From: Lithodes maja
Taxonomy: Eukaryota > Arthropoda > Malacostraca > Decapoda > Lithodidae
Length of the DNA stretch: 64,000 nt
Direction: 5' to 3'
Assembly: GCA_037953745.1 (NCBI GenBank)
Contig: JBAKBP010004434.1
Span: forward strand, 62,001-126,000
Positions 33,074-45,129 of the stretch are shown here, in pieces. The notes below the pieces were generated by a model. It had not been told where the DNA came from. It ran no database searches and worked only from the letters and a program-made list of their open reading frames with translations. Every line of letters begins with the position of its first letter. The first letter of the stretch is position 1. A program made the position numbers and the translations under genes.

Positions 33074-35302
33074 TCATTGTTGCCCACTTCGGTGCTGCTC
33101 CACCATGGTCTTCTTGGAAGCGTCAGGGAACCTCTTCCGGTGGTCTGCCACCACCTGCACGAGGAACTGCAGCTGATCCTCATCCCGTGTTATCTTGCCG
33201 TTCAGATCCTGGATGAGGGCAACTCCACGTTCTGCTCTATAATTTACCACGGCGAGTTGGAGGACCCGGCTCTTTGCCGTCTGGTAATCCTGGTTGATCT
33301 CCCACTCCTCAGGATCCATCTGGAGAAAGGTGTCTGGGAGGCGCAGGCGATGGAACAAGTTCATTGTGTTGGTGGTGACGAAGAAGTCGAGGGATATTTC
33401 AAGAAGAACTTTTGGATCCGGCACCGCAACACGCTTGGGTGAGCCACCCTCTTTCTTGAACAGGGCCGACACCATCTTCCGCTTCATGTCCATGTCCACA
33501 CCATCGTCGAACAACGCGAGCCCAACCATCTCCTCAGACAAGTACCACAGATGAGTGACAAATTTCTTCGTAGCAGCTTTGGAGACCTTGTCGTCAATCT
33601 TCTCGTACTCCAATAGTTGTTGAATGAAGCCGAGATCTCTGCGAGGAGCGCTTGCCGCCTTTGGTGATAGTATCCACTCCTTTCCGTAGAGCAGGGCGAC
33701 GAACAAACAGAGTTTCCGCAGGCCCTTCACTTGGCTGGCTGTCACGCCTTGCAACTGCACGCGGAACAACCACATTTTCAGGGCATAGATGGCCTTGGCC
33801 ATCCACCGTGCCTGGTGCATCGCACCTGGTGCCCGGAAGCGGATCCCACGGCGAGGTTCTCCACCGAGGAAGACAGCGATGAGCTCCATAAGCTCCTGGT
33901 AGTCATCTCGAGGCTGCCGCTCTTCCAGCTGACCCTTGCAGAACTCGATCATGGGTGCAGTGACGTCTTCTAGGAATGGACAGAGCTCCTCGTCATCAGG
34001 TCCTGGACTGAAGGTGGCCTGGTCGATGGAACACCATTTGGTTTGGAACGCCTTGAATGGCAGAATGTCTGGGCCAGAGGGGGAGCCCAAGGCGGATTTG
34101 AACACCGCCGCGAGTACGAGTTCCAAGACATGATGCCTGCAGGCCAACCATAGCATAGGTCGCTGAAGCTCCTGCTCGAGTAGAACACAGGCCCCAGCGA
34201 GTCGTTCAGTGTTCGATGCTGTCGTATCGAAACACATCCCAGCCAAGTCTTCCGTAACTCCCCATTGTCGCACCACCTCTGCAACTGCATCGGCCTGGGC
34301 TTGTCCTGTGCCGGTTTCCAGCTTGGGGACAGCGAGGAGCTGGGAAACCCCCTCTCCTGACACGATTACAGCCAACCGGTCCACCTTCTCTTTCCCGGTG
34401 AGGTCTGGGAGAAGTTTCCCGTCCCAATGGACAACGAGGGGAACGCCAACCTTGAACTCCTCCTTAATTTGTATGGCTCGTTTTTTACGATGTTTCTGAC
34501 GAAGGCGGCGGATTGAGCTGCGGTTCAAGGCGAGATTGTCCACTTCATGTCCGAGACTTCGGGCAGTCTCCCCGACCACACTCATTGCAGCTCGGTCCGA
34601 GAGCTTGCTTCGATCGAGAGACGCTGCTAGATCTGGCGAGATGATGGTCTTCCGTCCCCGCTTTTTTTGAGATATTCGTCCAACAGAATCTCCTGATGGT
34701 GCATCGGGATCTTCTGTGCCACTTGAGGACCCGCTGCTTGCCAGAATGGCTCTCGTTGATGCGGCTGCCATATCCTTCTTCACTTTCCGCTTCCGCTTCT
34801 CAACTGTATCATTCAATGCAGCAGCACGAGCCTCCTTCGAAGCCAGAGTAGCATCAAACCCTGCCATTGTTCCCTTCCTACCTTTCTCCCGCTGGGCCAG
34901 GAGAAAATCACGGTCTTCCTGGATGTTGATCATCTCCATAGCGCTGACGTGGGCTATGTCGAAGAGATCATCCAGGTTCTGAACGAAAGACTCCTCATTT
35001 GATTTGTGAGCCTCACTGGTCCTTCCCTCACACTTCTTCAATCCCTTCCACACCGTTACCAACTTCTCCAACTTGGCCTGGCAGTGTTGGATTGCAGGAG
35101 TCGGGATACGGGTTCTCAGCCACCACTGCATAACCTCAGCAATGGAAGTTTTCAAGGCGATCTTCGAGACCTTCTTCTCCTCAAAGTGGTGATAGAGGTA
35201 CAATCCCAAGGCCTGGCGATTGGACGGTAGCTTGCTCCCCAGAATCACGGGGTTTACTTGACCAAGCAAGTAGAATGTTGATTGAGCATGTGTTTTTGAC
35301 AT
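33074..35302 (-). CDS. hAT-like transposase of element G2 (742 aa)
   Basis: Homologue of the 737-aa protein of element G, with all motifs at matching positions: LFDIAH and EDRDFLLAQRE near the N-terminus, HWDGKL (D about 294), FDTTASNTE (D about 358), CRHH (about 389), ARW (about 498) and LWYLSEE (about 584). The two proteins differ at a large fraction of sites but have nearly equal length and no breaks, which suggests purifying selection until recently. The sequence just before the ATG (TTCTTTTCTTTTTAG) looks like a splice acceptor, so a 5' UTR intron is likely. Downstream of the stop, a phrase around GACCATGA...CCC is shared with G. It may still supply transposase although its right end is damaged. 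Confidence 0.78.
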   Translation of the reverse strand: MSKTHAQSTFYLLGQVNPVILGSKLPSNRQALGLYLYHHFEEKKVSKIALKTSIAEVMQWWLRTRIPTPAIQHCQAKLEKLVTVWKGLKKCEGRTSEAHKSNEESFVQNLDDLFDIAHVSAMEMINIQEDRDFLLAQREKGRKGTMAGFDATLASKEARAAALNDTVEKRKRKVKKDMAAASTRAILASSGSSSGTEDPDAPSGDSVGRISQKKRGRKTIISPDLAASLDRSKLSDRAAMSVVGETARSLGHEVDNLALNRSSIRRLRQKHRKKRAIQIKEEFKVGVPLVVHWDGKLLPDLTGKEKVDRLAVIVSGEGVSQLLAVPKLETGTGQAQADAVAEVVRQWGVTEDLAGMCFDTTASNTERLAGACVLLEQELQRPMLWLACRHHVLELVLAAVFKSALGSPSGPDILPFKAFQTKWCSIDQATFSPGPDDEELCPFLEDVTAPMIEFCKGQLEERQPRDDYQELMELIAVFLGGEPRRGIRFRAPGAMHQARWMAKAIYALKMWLFRVQLQGVTASQVKGLRKLCLFVALLYGKEWILSPKAASAPRRDLGFIQQLLEYEKIDDKVSKAATKKFVTHLWYLSEEMVGLALFDDGVDMDMKRKMVSALFKKEGGSPKRVAVPDPKVLLEISLDFFVTTNTMNLFHRLRLPDTFLQMDPEEWEINQDYQTAKSRVLQLAVVNYRAERGVALIQDLNGKITRDEDQLQFLVQVVADHRKRFPDASKKTMVEQHRSGQQ

Positions 35303-35320
35303 ATCTAAAAAGAAAAGAAT
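35303..35320 (-). other. 3' splice-site-like sequence before the G2 transposase start
   Basis: TTCTTTTCTTTTTAG, two bases before the ATG on the minus strand. Same relation to the start codon as in element G. Confidence 0.5.
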
Positions 35321-35634
35321 ATGAAGTGTTTACTGATTGGTTTTATAATATTTTGCTATACAAGTAAGTATACATGAGGTAATACATTACATAAGGTGAC
35401 ATGCTAAGGACTCTAAAAATAAATTTTTAGTTTATATTCGTCGATAATACAAACCAATAGGAAAAAATGTTTATATATAATATATATATATATTTGAATT
35501 GGCCAGCGCTGTTCGAATAATTGTCTGATCGCTTTAATAATTCAGACAGTTTTTCTACCTCAAAACGAACATTTGAAAACCCCGGGACCCTTTAAATTTA
35601 TGATAAAATAAATAAGGCCAACCGGGTCACTGTG

Positions 35635-35695
35635 TAATACAATAATAATAATCCAGAAATTATAATATAATTTCTGGATTATTATTATTGTATTA
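35635..35695. repeat. 61-nt perfect AT-rich palindrome
   Basis: The sequence around TCCAGAAATTATAATATAAT pairs perfectly on itself about a centre at 35665, with 30-base arms. It occupies the place where the outer tip of the right inverted repeat of G2 should be. Confidence 0.9.
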
Positions 35696-35723
35696 TTAAT
35701 TTATTGTATATATATATATAACC

Positions 35724-35774
<51 letters not shown>
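35696..35774. repeat. (TA)n microsatellite left of element D
   Basis: TA repeats with one CCGG interruption, up to the LTR at 35775. Confidence 0.95.
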
Positions 35775-35778
<4 letters not shown>

Positions 35779-37578
35779 ACGGCTGGATCGGCAATACATA
35801 TTCGGGATTCTTGATCGTAGGACAGAAATGGCTTATGTGACAACGACACGCTCGATTCCAGTCCCAAATACTATATGCTCCAGACAACAAAAGCACCAAC
35901 GCCCTACAGAGTTATCGTCTATGGTAACGAGGTACCTTAACTCGGCGAAAGTGTACAACAGGGGTAGGCTATGAGGCTAAACTCCCTCAGACATTTATAG
36001 GTTACGTTATTACTAAAGAAATGCAATACTCAAGAAACTACGTTAATATTAAGCCTCTAATAATGTAGAATAGAAGCAGGCTAAAGGTATGACAGTGAAA
36101 TGCTAAATGACAAATGTACACGCCTACTTGAAAGCGCGTGCACTAGAATAACTGTCCCCTACTAACATGCACTAGCATGTAGCATACAAGATGTTCATGA
36201 TCCAGTAGATACCTAATAATACACATGGAAGGAACATAAATAGTAGTCACTTATTATAAGAATGAATCTATACTTGGAATAACTAAAAGGTTGCAGGCAA
36301 CAGTACTGCGCCGGTAGCCTACTACCGCATAGGCTACTTCGCTTCTCTCACTCTGTCTCCCCTCTGAGTCCGTATGCGCCCTACGCAATAGAACTCTGGA
36401 AACAGCAGCAAAACGACAGTGCAGTTAATTGATACATGAAAGTATTAATAGTGTTGTCTTGTGTGTGAGTAATGTGTATTGTAAAGTGTTACATACATAA
36501 ACTTAAAGAGAGCTGCAATGCATAGTAAAATAAAGATATAACCCACTCATCATCCCCATGTGTTCTAGCTAGCAGGCCAAGTCACAGGAACAACGAGTCC
36601 CAGCACCGAAAGCGAGAACCCAGGAAAAGACTGTAGAGAACACAAGGACAGATAAATTACGTTACTCTACTATACCGGCACTACGAGCGAGCTGTAGTCT
36701 CTGGTACTGCACTCGCTCCTGGCTCGGTAGGCAAATCAAGGCTAAGTCCTCGCCCCTCTACAGACAACTCCTGGGCATGGTCGGGCTCTTACACATGGCA
36801 CTAGTCTAGTCACAAATTGGATGATGAGCTGGGCATATAACTCGTGAACATGTAGAACGTTCACCAACTATCCTCATCAAGAAGATCGCTGTTCACATTA
36901 ACCCCTTAAATCTAATACATGTAAATATATGCTTGTCCTAAGAGTAATACGAGAGGTGAGTGCTGAAACTCCTTTAGGACCTCAAGGGAAGGGTATGCAT
37001 TTAAATAGAGAGAAGAATGAAATGAGAGTAATGTCGTCAGAGAGAAAGAGTGCAACCGTGAGAAATTGGGAGAGAGAGCAAGGGATGTTAGAATCTCAAA
37101 GGTTCTAGGCAACCTGGTCATAGAGCACACAGCGAGCCTCCAGGCAATGTGCTGTACGACAACATGGGCAGCCCAGACAGCATAGGCAGGCGGCAATGTA
37201 CTACCAACCCTGTCGCACCTAGCTATAAGCGCAGGGCTGCCAACCGGTCCATACGTCTGGCAACCACCCCCCCGGCAGCGTGGCGCACCGCTACCCTCTC
37301 GCTCTGAAGTCTAACTCACTCTCTCTCTCTGAATTCCTATCATCTCATCTATCAACTTCTCTATTGATACTACATATTAAATGGAAGGTCTCGACATGGC
37401 TTAAAACAAAACCCACCACTGGTTAGCAAATGACGAGACCTTTGCAGAGATACAAAGAACATAGTTATACGTTGTCACACTCAATATAAGCAGCCAGCAT
37501 GGTACACGGTCCGTGACGGTACAGTGGAGTACCAAGGAGTACAATCAGGTTACGTTGCTACGCACTGGGTGCGTCACA
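35775..37578 (-). repeat. 3' LTR of element D (1804 bp)
   Basis: TGTTACGG...GCGTCACA between the TA tract and the PPT; pairs with 43202-45038. Confidence 0.94.
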
Positions 37579-37589
37579 GCCCCCCCAAG
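37579..37589 (-). other. Polypurine tract of element D
   Basis: Minus-strand CTTGGGGGGGC, adjoining the 3' LTR. Confidence 0.85.
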
Positions 37590-37858
37590 ATTTTAGATAA
37601 TCGACCTTAGAAGCATTATCAAAATCTGACAGGCAACCAACCGACCTGCTACCCTTAGCTGCCACTAATTGCAAAAGGTGCACAACAACTGAAGTGTGAA
37701 TTATACATAAAACACAATATCGCATGCATCATGCTACAACAATAAAGACTTACAAAACTAAAACAAATTTTCTCGTTTATTTTATTGTTTTATAATCTTT
37801 TTGGACGGCGTTATGATAGCCTAATTTTACTCCTGCTCAACCCACACACCGTGCACGA

Positions 37859-40800
37859 CTATCCTGGATCATCAACCCTTGATAGACAATCTGCTATCAC
37901 GTTCTCACTCCCGGCAATATGCTGAATGTTGAGATTATACTCTTGGAGCATTAGGGACCACCTGGTCAACCGCATATTCCGATTGTGAAACTGATTTAGG
38001 AATTTCAAGGGATGATGGTCCGTATAAATCGTCACTACCGGGCCGTAGGCTGGAACATAAACTTCGAAATGTTTGAGCGACAAAACGATAGCAAGAAGCT
38101 CCTTCTCTATAGTCGAGTAATTCCTTTGTGCCGAATTAAACTTGCGAGAAAAGAAGCTCACTGGGTGTTCCAAGCCCTCGGAATCAGTCTGCAGTAACAC
38201 TGCCCCGGCACCCACACCGCTGGCATCAGTCGCCAGCTGAAAACTCCTGGAGAAGTCTGGGGCTCTCAAAATCGGATGTGTACACAGCAGGTGCTTGACT
38301 AGGTCGAAAGCCCTCTGACACTCCGCAGCCCAACAGAACTTCACTGACTTCGACAGTAGATCAGTTAACGGTGCTAAGACAGTAGAGTATCCCCGGATGA
38401 AGCGCCTATAATAGCCTATCATACCTAGGAACCGCATGACCTGGCGCTTAGTGGTGGGCCTGGGAAACATATTGATAGCCTGTATCTTGCTCAGGGGGGG
38501 GCACACCCGGCCTAACCCGACCACGAAGCCAAGATACTGCACAGTAGCCTTTACAAACTCGCACTTCCTCAGGTTCACCACCAGCCCAGCATCGTGCAAC
38601 TTCCCAAACAGGGTCTCTAAGTGCCTTAGGTGATTTTCAAAATTGTCATCATACACTATCACGTCATCAAGGTAGACCGTGCAGTTAGGGATTTCGTCAC
38701 AAATATCGTTCATCAGGTTCTGAAACGTGGCAGGTGCGTTCTTAAGCCCATAAGGCATTACGTTACATTGGTAGGTCTTGCCATCTACCACAAAACCACA
38801 AACTTGCTTAGCTCGGTCCGACAGGGGTACTTGCCAGTAGCCTTTTACAAGATCAATTTTAGTAAGGTACTTTGCATTCCCTATCTTGTCCACGCTGTCG
38901 TCAACTCGAGGCAAAGGGTAAGGGTTGGTAGTGGTCAAGCCATTTAGCCTACGAAAATCTATGCAGAACCGCACCTTGCCGTCAGGTTTTGGCTGCAACG
39001 TGACGGGTGATGTCCACTTCACATAACCTTCAGTGATCATCCCTCTCTCAACCATGTACTTTAACTCCTCCCGTAAAGCTGGCAACTTTACCGGGGGCAC
39101 ACGGTAGGGCACTGACTTGAAGGGCACATTATCACCGACGTCCACGTCGTGCGTTACCTGAGTAGTGAGACCTGGGTGTTCGGCGAAAACAGAGGGGTAT
39201 GACCTGAACAGGCCTAGGACAGCAGCACCCTGGTGCTCAGGCAGGTGACTTACAGCTTGCCTAGCCTCTTGTTCAGTATTCCCCGCCCACTGTTCCGCGG
39301 AAATGACACAGTCCCAGCTATCCTCCTCAGCAGCATGACTGTCCCCACCTCCTTCTCCACCCTGGCCGCTGCAGGCCAGCACAGGGACAGTGAGAGGCTC
39401 TGAGGGGCGTCTCACATACTCTTTCATGAGGTTAACATGACATAACTGATGTTTTTTTCTACGGTCAGGTGTTGCAACGAGATAATCAAGGTCGGACAGT
39501 TTCTTAGCCACCACATACGGCCCAATAAACTTGGCAGAAAGGGGGTGTCCAGGCAAAGGTAAAAGCAACATTACCTCCTGACCCACCGAAAACTCCCGAA
39601 GCTTCACCTTGGCGTCATACTGGTGCTTCATGACCGCCTGTGCATTAACCAAGTTATTACCTGCCGCTGCCATGCAACCTATAAGTCTCTCCCGGCTCTC
39701 AAGGATATATTTAAGTACAGACCCCGGCTTCTCTTCGCCCTCCCAGATCTCTTTCACCATACTTAAAGGTCCTCTCACATTATGGCCAAAGACTAGTTGA
39801 TTTGGACTGAACCCCAGGCTCTCTCCTGGGACTTCACGTGCAGCGAACAGAACATACGGCAGACCCAAATCCCAATCAGTGTCATGTTCTGCACAGTAAC
39901 AGCGTAGCATACTCTTCAGGGTCGAGTGCCACCGCTCCAAGACTCCCTGACTCTCGGGATGGTAGGCTGACGACACTACAGAACATATACCGTGCAACTG
40001 AAGGGTTTGCTTGAACAATTTGGATGTAAAATTGCTTCCCTGGTCTGACTGCACCTCACGTGGAAATCCATAACGGGAACAGAACAATTATAAGTTTTTA
40101 ACAACTGCCTTTGCCGAGCCGTTTCTCATGGGGTATGCGTCCGGGTATCTCGTAGCCACATCCATGATTGTCAACAGGAATTTATTGCCACTACTAGTAG
40201 GTGGGAAAGGGCCAACCAAATCTACTACAACTTTGCTGAACGGAGGCCCGGTGACAGGTATGGGAAACAAGGGTGCCTTCGGGATGGTCTGGTTAGGCTT
40301 CCCCGTTGTCTGGCAGGTCGCACACCCAGCCACCCATGCACAGACATCAGCCTTGACCCCAGGCCACCAGAAAAACCTGCCCAATGCCGCCAATGTTTTT
40401 GTTACCCCCAAATGACCCGCCACCGGCACATCATGCGCCAGACACAATAAGGACTCTCTATACTTATTTGGAACAACCACCTGGTCTACTACCCTCGCAC
40501 CGCCCTCCCACTTCGATTTGGGGTCTAGAAATCTGCGGTACAATATCCTGTTGAGCCTAAAGAAATCTCCCGGCTTCGCATCCCCATCTTCCTCCAACTC
40601 TATGGCACCATTGCTATAACGAGCTAGGCTAGCGTCTTGCAGCTGCTGCTCACTAATGTCCCTGGGCGTCAATGCATCAAGATGGTTTTGTAATAAGACA
40701 TTACCCCGGCTAGTAGGCTCTACTGCCTTAGTGGCTCTCGCTACAGCTCTTGCCCCACGCGAAGTCTTACCCAACTCTGCCTTGTTACACACCATATCTG

Positions 40801-42958
40801 GGCCAGAGTCAACTCCCGTGTTTATTATAGGTCCAAGTACCGAATCACCGAGAAGTGCAGCAGAATCAATGTCCCTTTTCCTGCCCTTAGCAACCTTCTC
40901 CTGATCCTTCCTCCACTGTCCCCGAGGTTGAGTGCTAGGCTGTGCAGGAGCCGCAGAGCGAGATCGGGTTACCACACAGGCCATCTCATCCTGTTGGCAC
41001 CTCCCAACCCATTCCCGATTCTCACCATCCACGTCGGCCGCCCTCTCGGCAACGACTAAGGGTGGAGTCCCGGAAGTGGGCACCGCAAAGTCGTTGCCGA
41101 GAAGAAGGTCGACGCCCTCAACTGGCAAACACTCAACGATCCCTACATCCAGCTCCCTGCACACCTCTCCCACTCTCAACTCCAACCTCACAAGTGGGTA
41201 TGACCTCGTAGCATTTATACCCTGCACCACAACAACTCTGGCCGCATTTATCGGTTTCCCTGTGAAGTTCCTCAACAAAGTTTGCGAAGCCCCCGTATCC
41301 CTCAGCAAGTCAACCCTCCGTAGTTCACTCCCCCAGCTCACAAACCCGTGCCCCCGATGGCCACAGAAAGTGTCCCGGACAGGTGTCGAGCCTTCCGTAC
41401 GCTTCTTTACCGCGTGTGCCTCAGCTGCTGACAACCTACCCCGGGCAGTTGCTGCAGCCTTCAGAGACACACCGATACTGTGAACCAATGACACCGGCTT
41501 AGCGGGAGTGTTACTAGGGCACTCACGTGAATAATGGCCTAGCTTCTGACATTTGTAACATTTCACATCCCCAATGGGCTTCTTCCCTTGTGCGGGCGAA
41601 GAAGGGGCCTGACCTTTAGTAAACGGGAGAGGCTTGTGTTTGTAGGTGTTATTAGGTGCAATGCATTTAGTGTGGTTATGTGTGTCATAGGATTTGTTAT
41701 TATCGAAAACTCTGGTGGGTGGGGTATAGCGCCCCTTCTGCCCTGACTCAGCCCTCTGAGCGGCACCGCAACCACGAATCAATGATAATCTGAGGTCTGC
41801 CATCTTGGCAGCCTCCTCTACTGTCTTGGGACATTTTTCCTTAATGTTCAGCGTTAGATCGGTTCCAGTGCATTTGTAAAACTGTTCCAGATAGAAAAGT
41901 TGCTTAATTTCCTCAGCCGACTCTGCGTGCTCGGACCGAAACCAGTTATTACATGCATCTGTTAAGTCCCGTGCGTGCTCCATAAAACTGACATCGCTCT
42001 TCTTATTCACGCCACGGAACTTCAATCTATAAGTTTCGGGTTGCAGTTCGTAGGCCCGGAGCACAGCCTCCTTCACCAGTCCATACACTACACTCTCGTC
42101 CAGTGACAGTGCATCGTAGGCTTTCAACCCCTTACCCACTAGACGTGATGAAACTAATGCTGCCCATTTAACCTCCGGCCAGTCATACTCACGACACTTC
42201 TTTTCGAAACGAGCAAAAAACTCAGTCACTGCTGTCTCATCAAATGCGGGTACTAACTTAATTAAATGCGAAAGTGAGTCTGTAACCCGGTGCCCACCAC
42301 CGAGATGACGCCCCGTGGTCTCTACTCTAGACTTCTCGACATCCATTTCAGCCTGGTACCTGGTTGCATCCTGATTGGCTTGGATTCTAGCAACCTCTAT
42401 GCGTTCTATACTAGCCTGTTGTATCTGAGTCTCCTGCAGCTTAAACTTAGCTAGTTCTAGCTGAAATAACATCTCAGGAGACAGGCCTGGGGGGGGAGAG
42501 CACAAAATGGGGGATCCACACCGAGACGTGTTTACGGGTAAGCCAGCTTGCCCTTGAGAACCCTCCTGCTGCATCGTGCTAAGACTCGCTGGCTGAGGGC
42601 CCAGCTCAGGGGTAGAGTGGAATGGAGGCTTGGAGGGAACCCCCCAAGACCCCACTCCACCCACCGCCCCATCGCCATCACCCAACAAACATGCCACCAA
42701 ATTCTTCTTGGGCCAACTGTCAGGACAGTCCCGCCCCAAAACCGTGGCTAAACAGCGAAGACCGTAACAATCAATAGCCTGCAGGCGCTGTTCGGTCAAA
42801 GGTGTCTGCAAAAATGCCCGGGCATCCCTCTCTCCACTTATAACACTCCCCTCCCTAAACATCTGTTGTACTTGCTGGTTACTAGGCTGTACCGTGTTAT
42901 CCTCCCCCGTAAATGATGAGTCATTAGACATAGTGCTGGTTATACAATTGCTGTTCAT
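37859..42958 (-). pseudogene. Gag-Pol of element D, one nonsense codon in integrase
   Basis: The frame is open from the shared ATG at 42958 to a TAA at 40088-40090 (956 residues, ending in the integrase core before the second catalytic Asp). It then continues in the same frame to 37859 with the rest of integrase, RT (YLDD) and RNase H. The stop is a TTA to TAA change relative to A, B and C. Everything else is as in copy A. Without readthrough, only Gag, protease and part of integrase would be made. Confidence 0.93.
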
Positions 42959-43184
42959 AAAAAAAAAAAAGTGCTTATTACTAATTGCAGTCTCGACTCA
43001 CAACATGTTAAAGATGCTTGAATGACTCTACTCTAGACACCCCCAACGAAACAATCTGCAAGTCCACCAATACAATAATGACACAATAAAAATTCCTCCA
43101 ATATGCAAGAAAATTCTAGCCAGCTCTACTAGGTAGCATAGAATAGTTCTCCAAAAAACATGTGATAGGATACTACTGAATCTT

Positions 43185-43198
43185 GTGCAAGGTCGCCA
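43185..43198 (-). other. Primer binding site of element D
   Basis: TGGCGACCTTGCAC, identical to the other copies. Confidence 0.75.
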
Positions 43199-43201
43199 TT
43201 T

Positions 43202-44695
43202 TGTTACGGCTGGATCGGCAATACATATTCGGGATTCTTGATCGTAGGACAGAAATGGCTTATGTGACAACGACACGCTCGATTCCAGTCCCAAATACTA
43301 TATGCTCCAGACAACAAAAGCACCAACGCCCTACAGAGTTATCGTCTATGGTAACGAGGTACCTTAACTCGGCGAAAGTGTACAACAGGGGTAGGCTATG
43401 AGGCTAAACTCCCTCAGACATTTATAGGTTACGTTATTACTAAAGAAATGCAATACTCAAGAAACTACGTTAATATTAAGCCTCTAATAATGTAGAATAG
43501 AAGCAGGCTAAAGGTATGACAGTGAAATGCTAAATGACAAATGTACACGCCTACTTGAAAGCGCGTGCACTAGAATAACTGTCCCCTACTAACATGCACT
43601 AGCATGTAGCATACAAGATGTTCATGATCCAGTAGATACCTAATAATACACATGGAAGGAACATAAATAGTAGTCACTTATTATAAGAATGAATCTATAC
43701 TTGGAATAACTAAAAGGTTGCAGGCAACAGTACTGCGCCGGTAGCCTACTACCGCATAGGCTACTTCACTTCTCTCACTCTGTCTCCCCTCTGAGTCCGT
43801 ATGCGCCCTACGCAATAGAACTCTGGAAACAGCAGCAAAACGACAGTGCAGTTAATTGATACATGAAAGTATTAATAGTGTTGTCTTGTGTGTGAGTAAT
43901 GTGTATTGTAAAGTGTTACATACATAAACTTAAAGAGAGCTGCAATGCATAGTAAAATAAAGATATAACCCACTCATCATCCCCATGTGTTCTAGCTAGC
44001 AGGCCAAGTCACAGGAACAACGAGTCCCAGCACCGAAAGCGAGAACCCAGGAAAAGACTGTAGAGAACACAAGGACAGATAAATTACGTTACTCTACTAT
44101 ACCGGCACTACGAGCGAGCTGTAGTCTCTGGTACTGCACTCGCTCCTGGCTCGGTAGGCAAATCAAGGCTAAGTCCTCGCCCCTCTACAGACAACTCCTG
44201 GGCATGGTCGGGCTCTTACACATGGCACTAGTCTAGTCACAAATTGGATGATGAGCTGGGCATATAACTCGTGAACATGTAGAACGTTCACCAACTATCC
44301 TCATCAAGAAGATCGCTGTTCACATTAACCCCTTAAATCTAATACATGTAAATATATGCTTGTCCTAAGAGTAATACGAGAGGTGAGTGCTGAAACTCCT
44401 TTAGGACCTCAAGGGAAGGGTATGCATTTAAATAGAGAGAAGAATGAAATGAGAGTAATGTCGTCAGAGAGAAAGAGTGCAACCGTGAGAAATTGGGAGA
44501 GAGAGCAAGGGATGTTAGAATCTCAAAGGTTCTAGGCAACCTGGTCATAGAGCACACAGCGAGCGCCTCCAGGCAATGTGCTGTACGACAACATGGGCAG
44601 CCCAGACAGCATAGGCAGGCGGCAATGTACTACCAACCCTGTCGCACCTAGCTATAAGCGCAGGGCTGCCAACCGGTTCCATACGTCTGGCAACC

Positions 44696-44734
<39 letters not shown>

Positions 44735-45038
44735 CAGCGTGGCGCACCGCTACCCTCTCGCTCTGAAGTCTAACTCACTCTCTCTCTCTGAATTCCTATC
44801 ATCTCATCTATCAACTTCTCTATTGATACTACATATTAAATGGAAGGTCTCGACATGGCTTAAAAACAAAACCCACCACTGGTTAGCAAATGACGAGACC
44901 TTTGCAGAGATACAAAGAACATAGTTATACGTTGTCACACTCAATATAAGCAGCCAGCATGGTACACGGTCCGTGACGGTACAGTGGAGTACCAAGGAGT
45001 ACAATCAGGTTACGTTGCTACGCACTGGGTGCGTCACA
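43202..45038 (-). repeat. 5' LTR of element D (1837 bp)
   Basis: Same ends as other copies. It is 33 bases longer than its partner: 29 are extra C in one run, and the rest are small insertions (GC in GAGCGCC, one T in GGTTCC, one A in TTAAAAAC). Confidence 0.94.
44697..44732. repeat. Poly-C tract, 36 bases
   Basis: A run of 36 C where the paired LTR at 37260 has 7. It is either a real expansion or an assembly artefact. Confidence 0.95.
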
Positions 45039-45065
45039 ATATATATATATATATATATATATATA

Positions 45066-45129
<64 letters not shown>
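45039..45129. repeat. (TA)n microsatellite right of element D
   Basis: Nearly pure TA over about 90 bases with one CTG interruption. It ends the TA-associated half of the window. Confidence 0.97.

Larger units (their letters stand above)
32801..35635 (-). mobile_element. hAT-like DNA transposon G2 (right tip altered)
   Basis: The left end begins TAAGGGTGGTCC, like element G. Diverged inverted repeats (about 32801-32950 and 35488-35635) share the phrases TTGAATTGGCCA and GCTGTTCGAATAATTG. The outermost bases of the right repeat are missing, and an AT-rich palindrome starts there. Short TA tracts also lie inside both repeats. The inverted repeats are much more diverged than those of G, so this copy is older, yet its transposase frame is open. 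Confidence 0.75.
35775..45038 (-). mobile_element. Gmr1-like LTR retrotransposon, copy D (9264 bp, complete)
   Basis: 3' LTR 35775-37578, PPT, gag-pol, PBS and 5' LTR 43202-45038. Both outer edges carry ATAT of a TA microsatellite. The LTR pair shares an end repeat (GGTACACGGTCCGTGACGG) found in no other copy. The two LTRs differ mainly by a poly-C expansion and a few 1-2 base insertions in the 5' copy. Gag-pol has one nonsense codon. Confidence 0.94.

Noticed and set aside
1..45038. Tandem duplication of one element as the source of copies A-D
   Set aside because: LTR pairs match within each element but differ between elements, and each pair is separated by TA tracts and other insertions, which fits independent insertions better.
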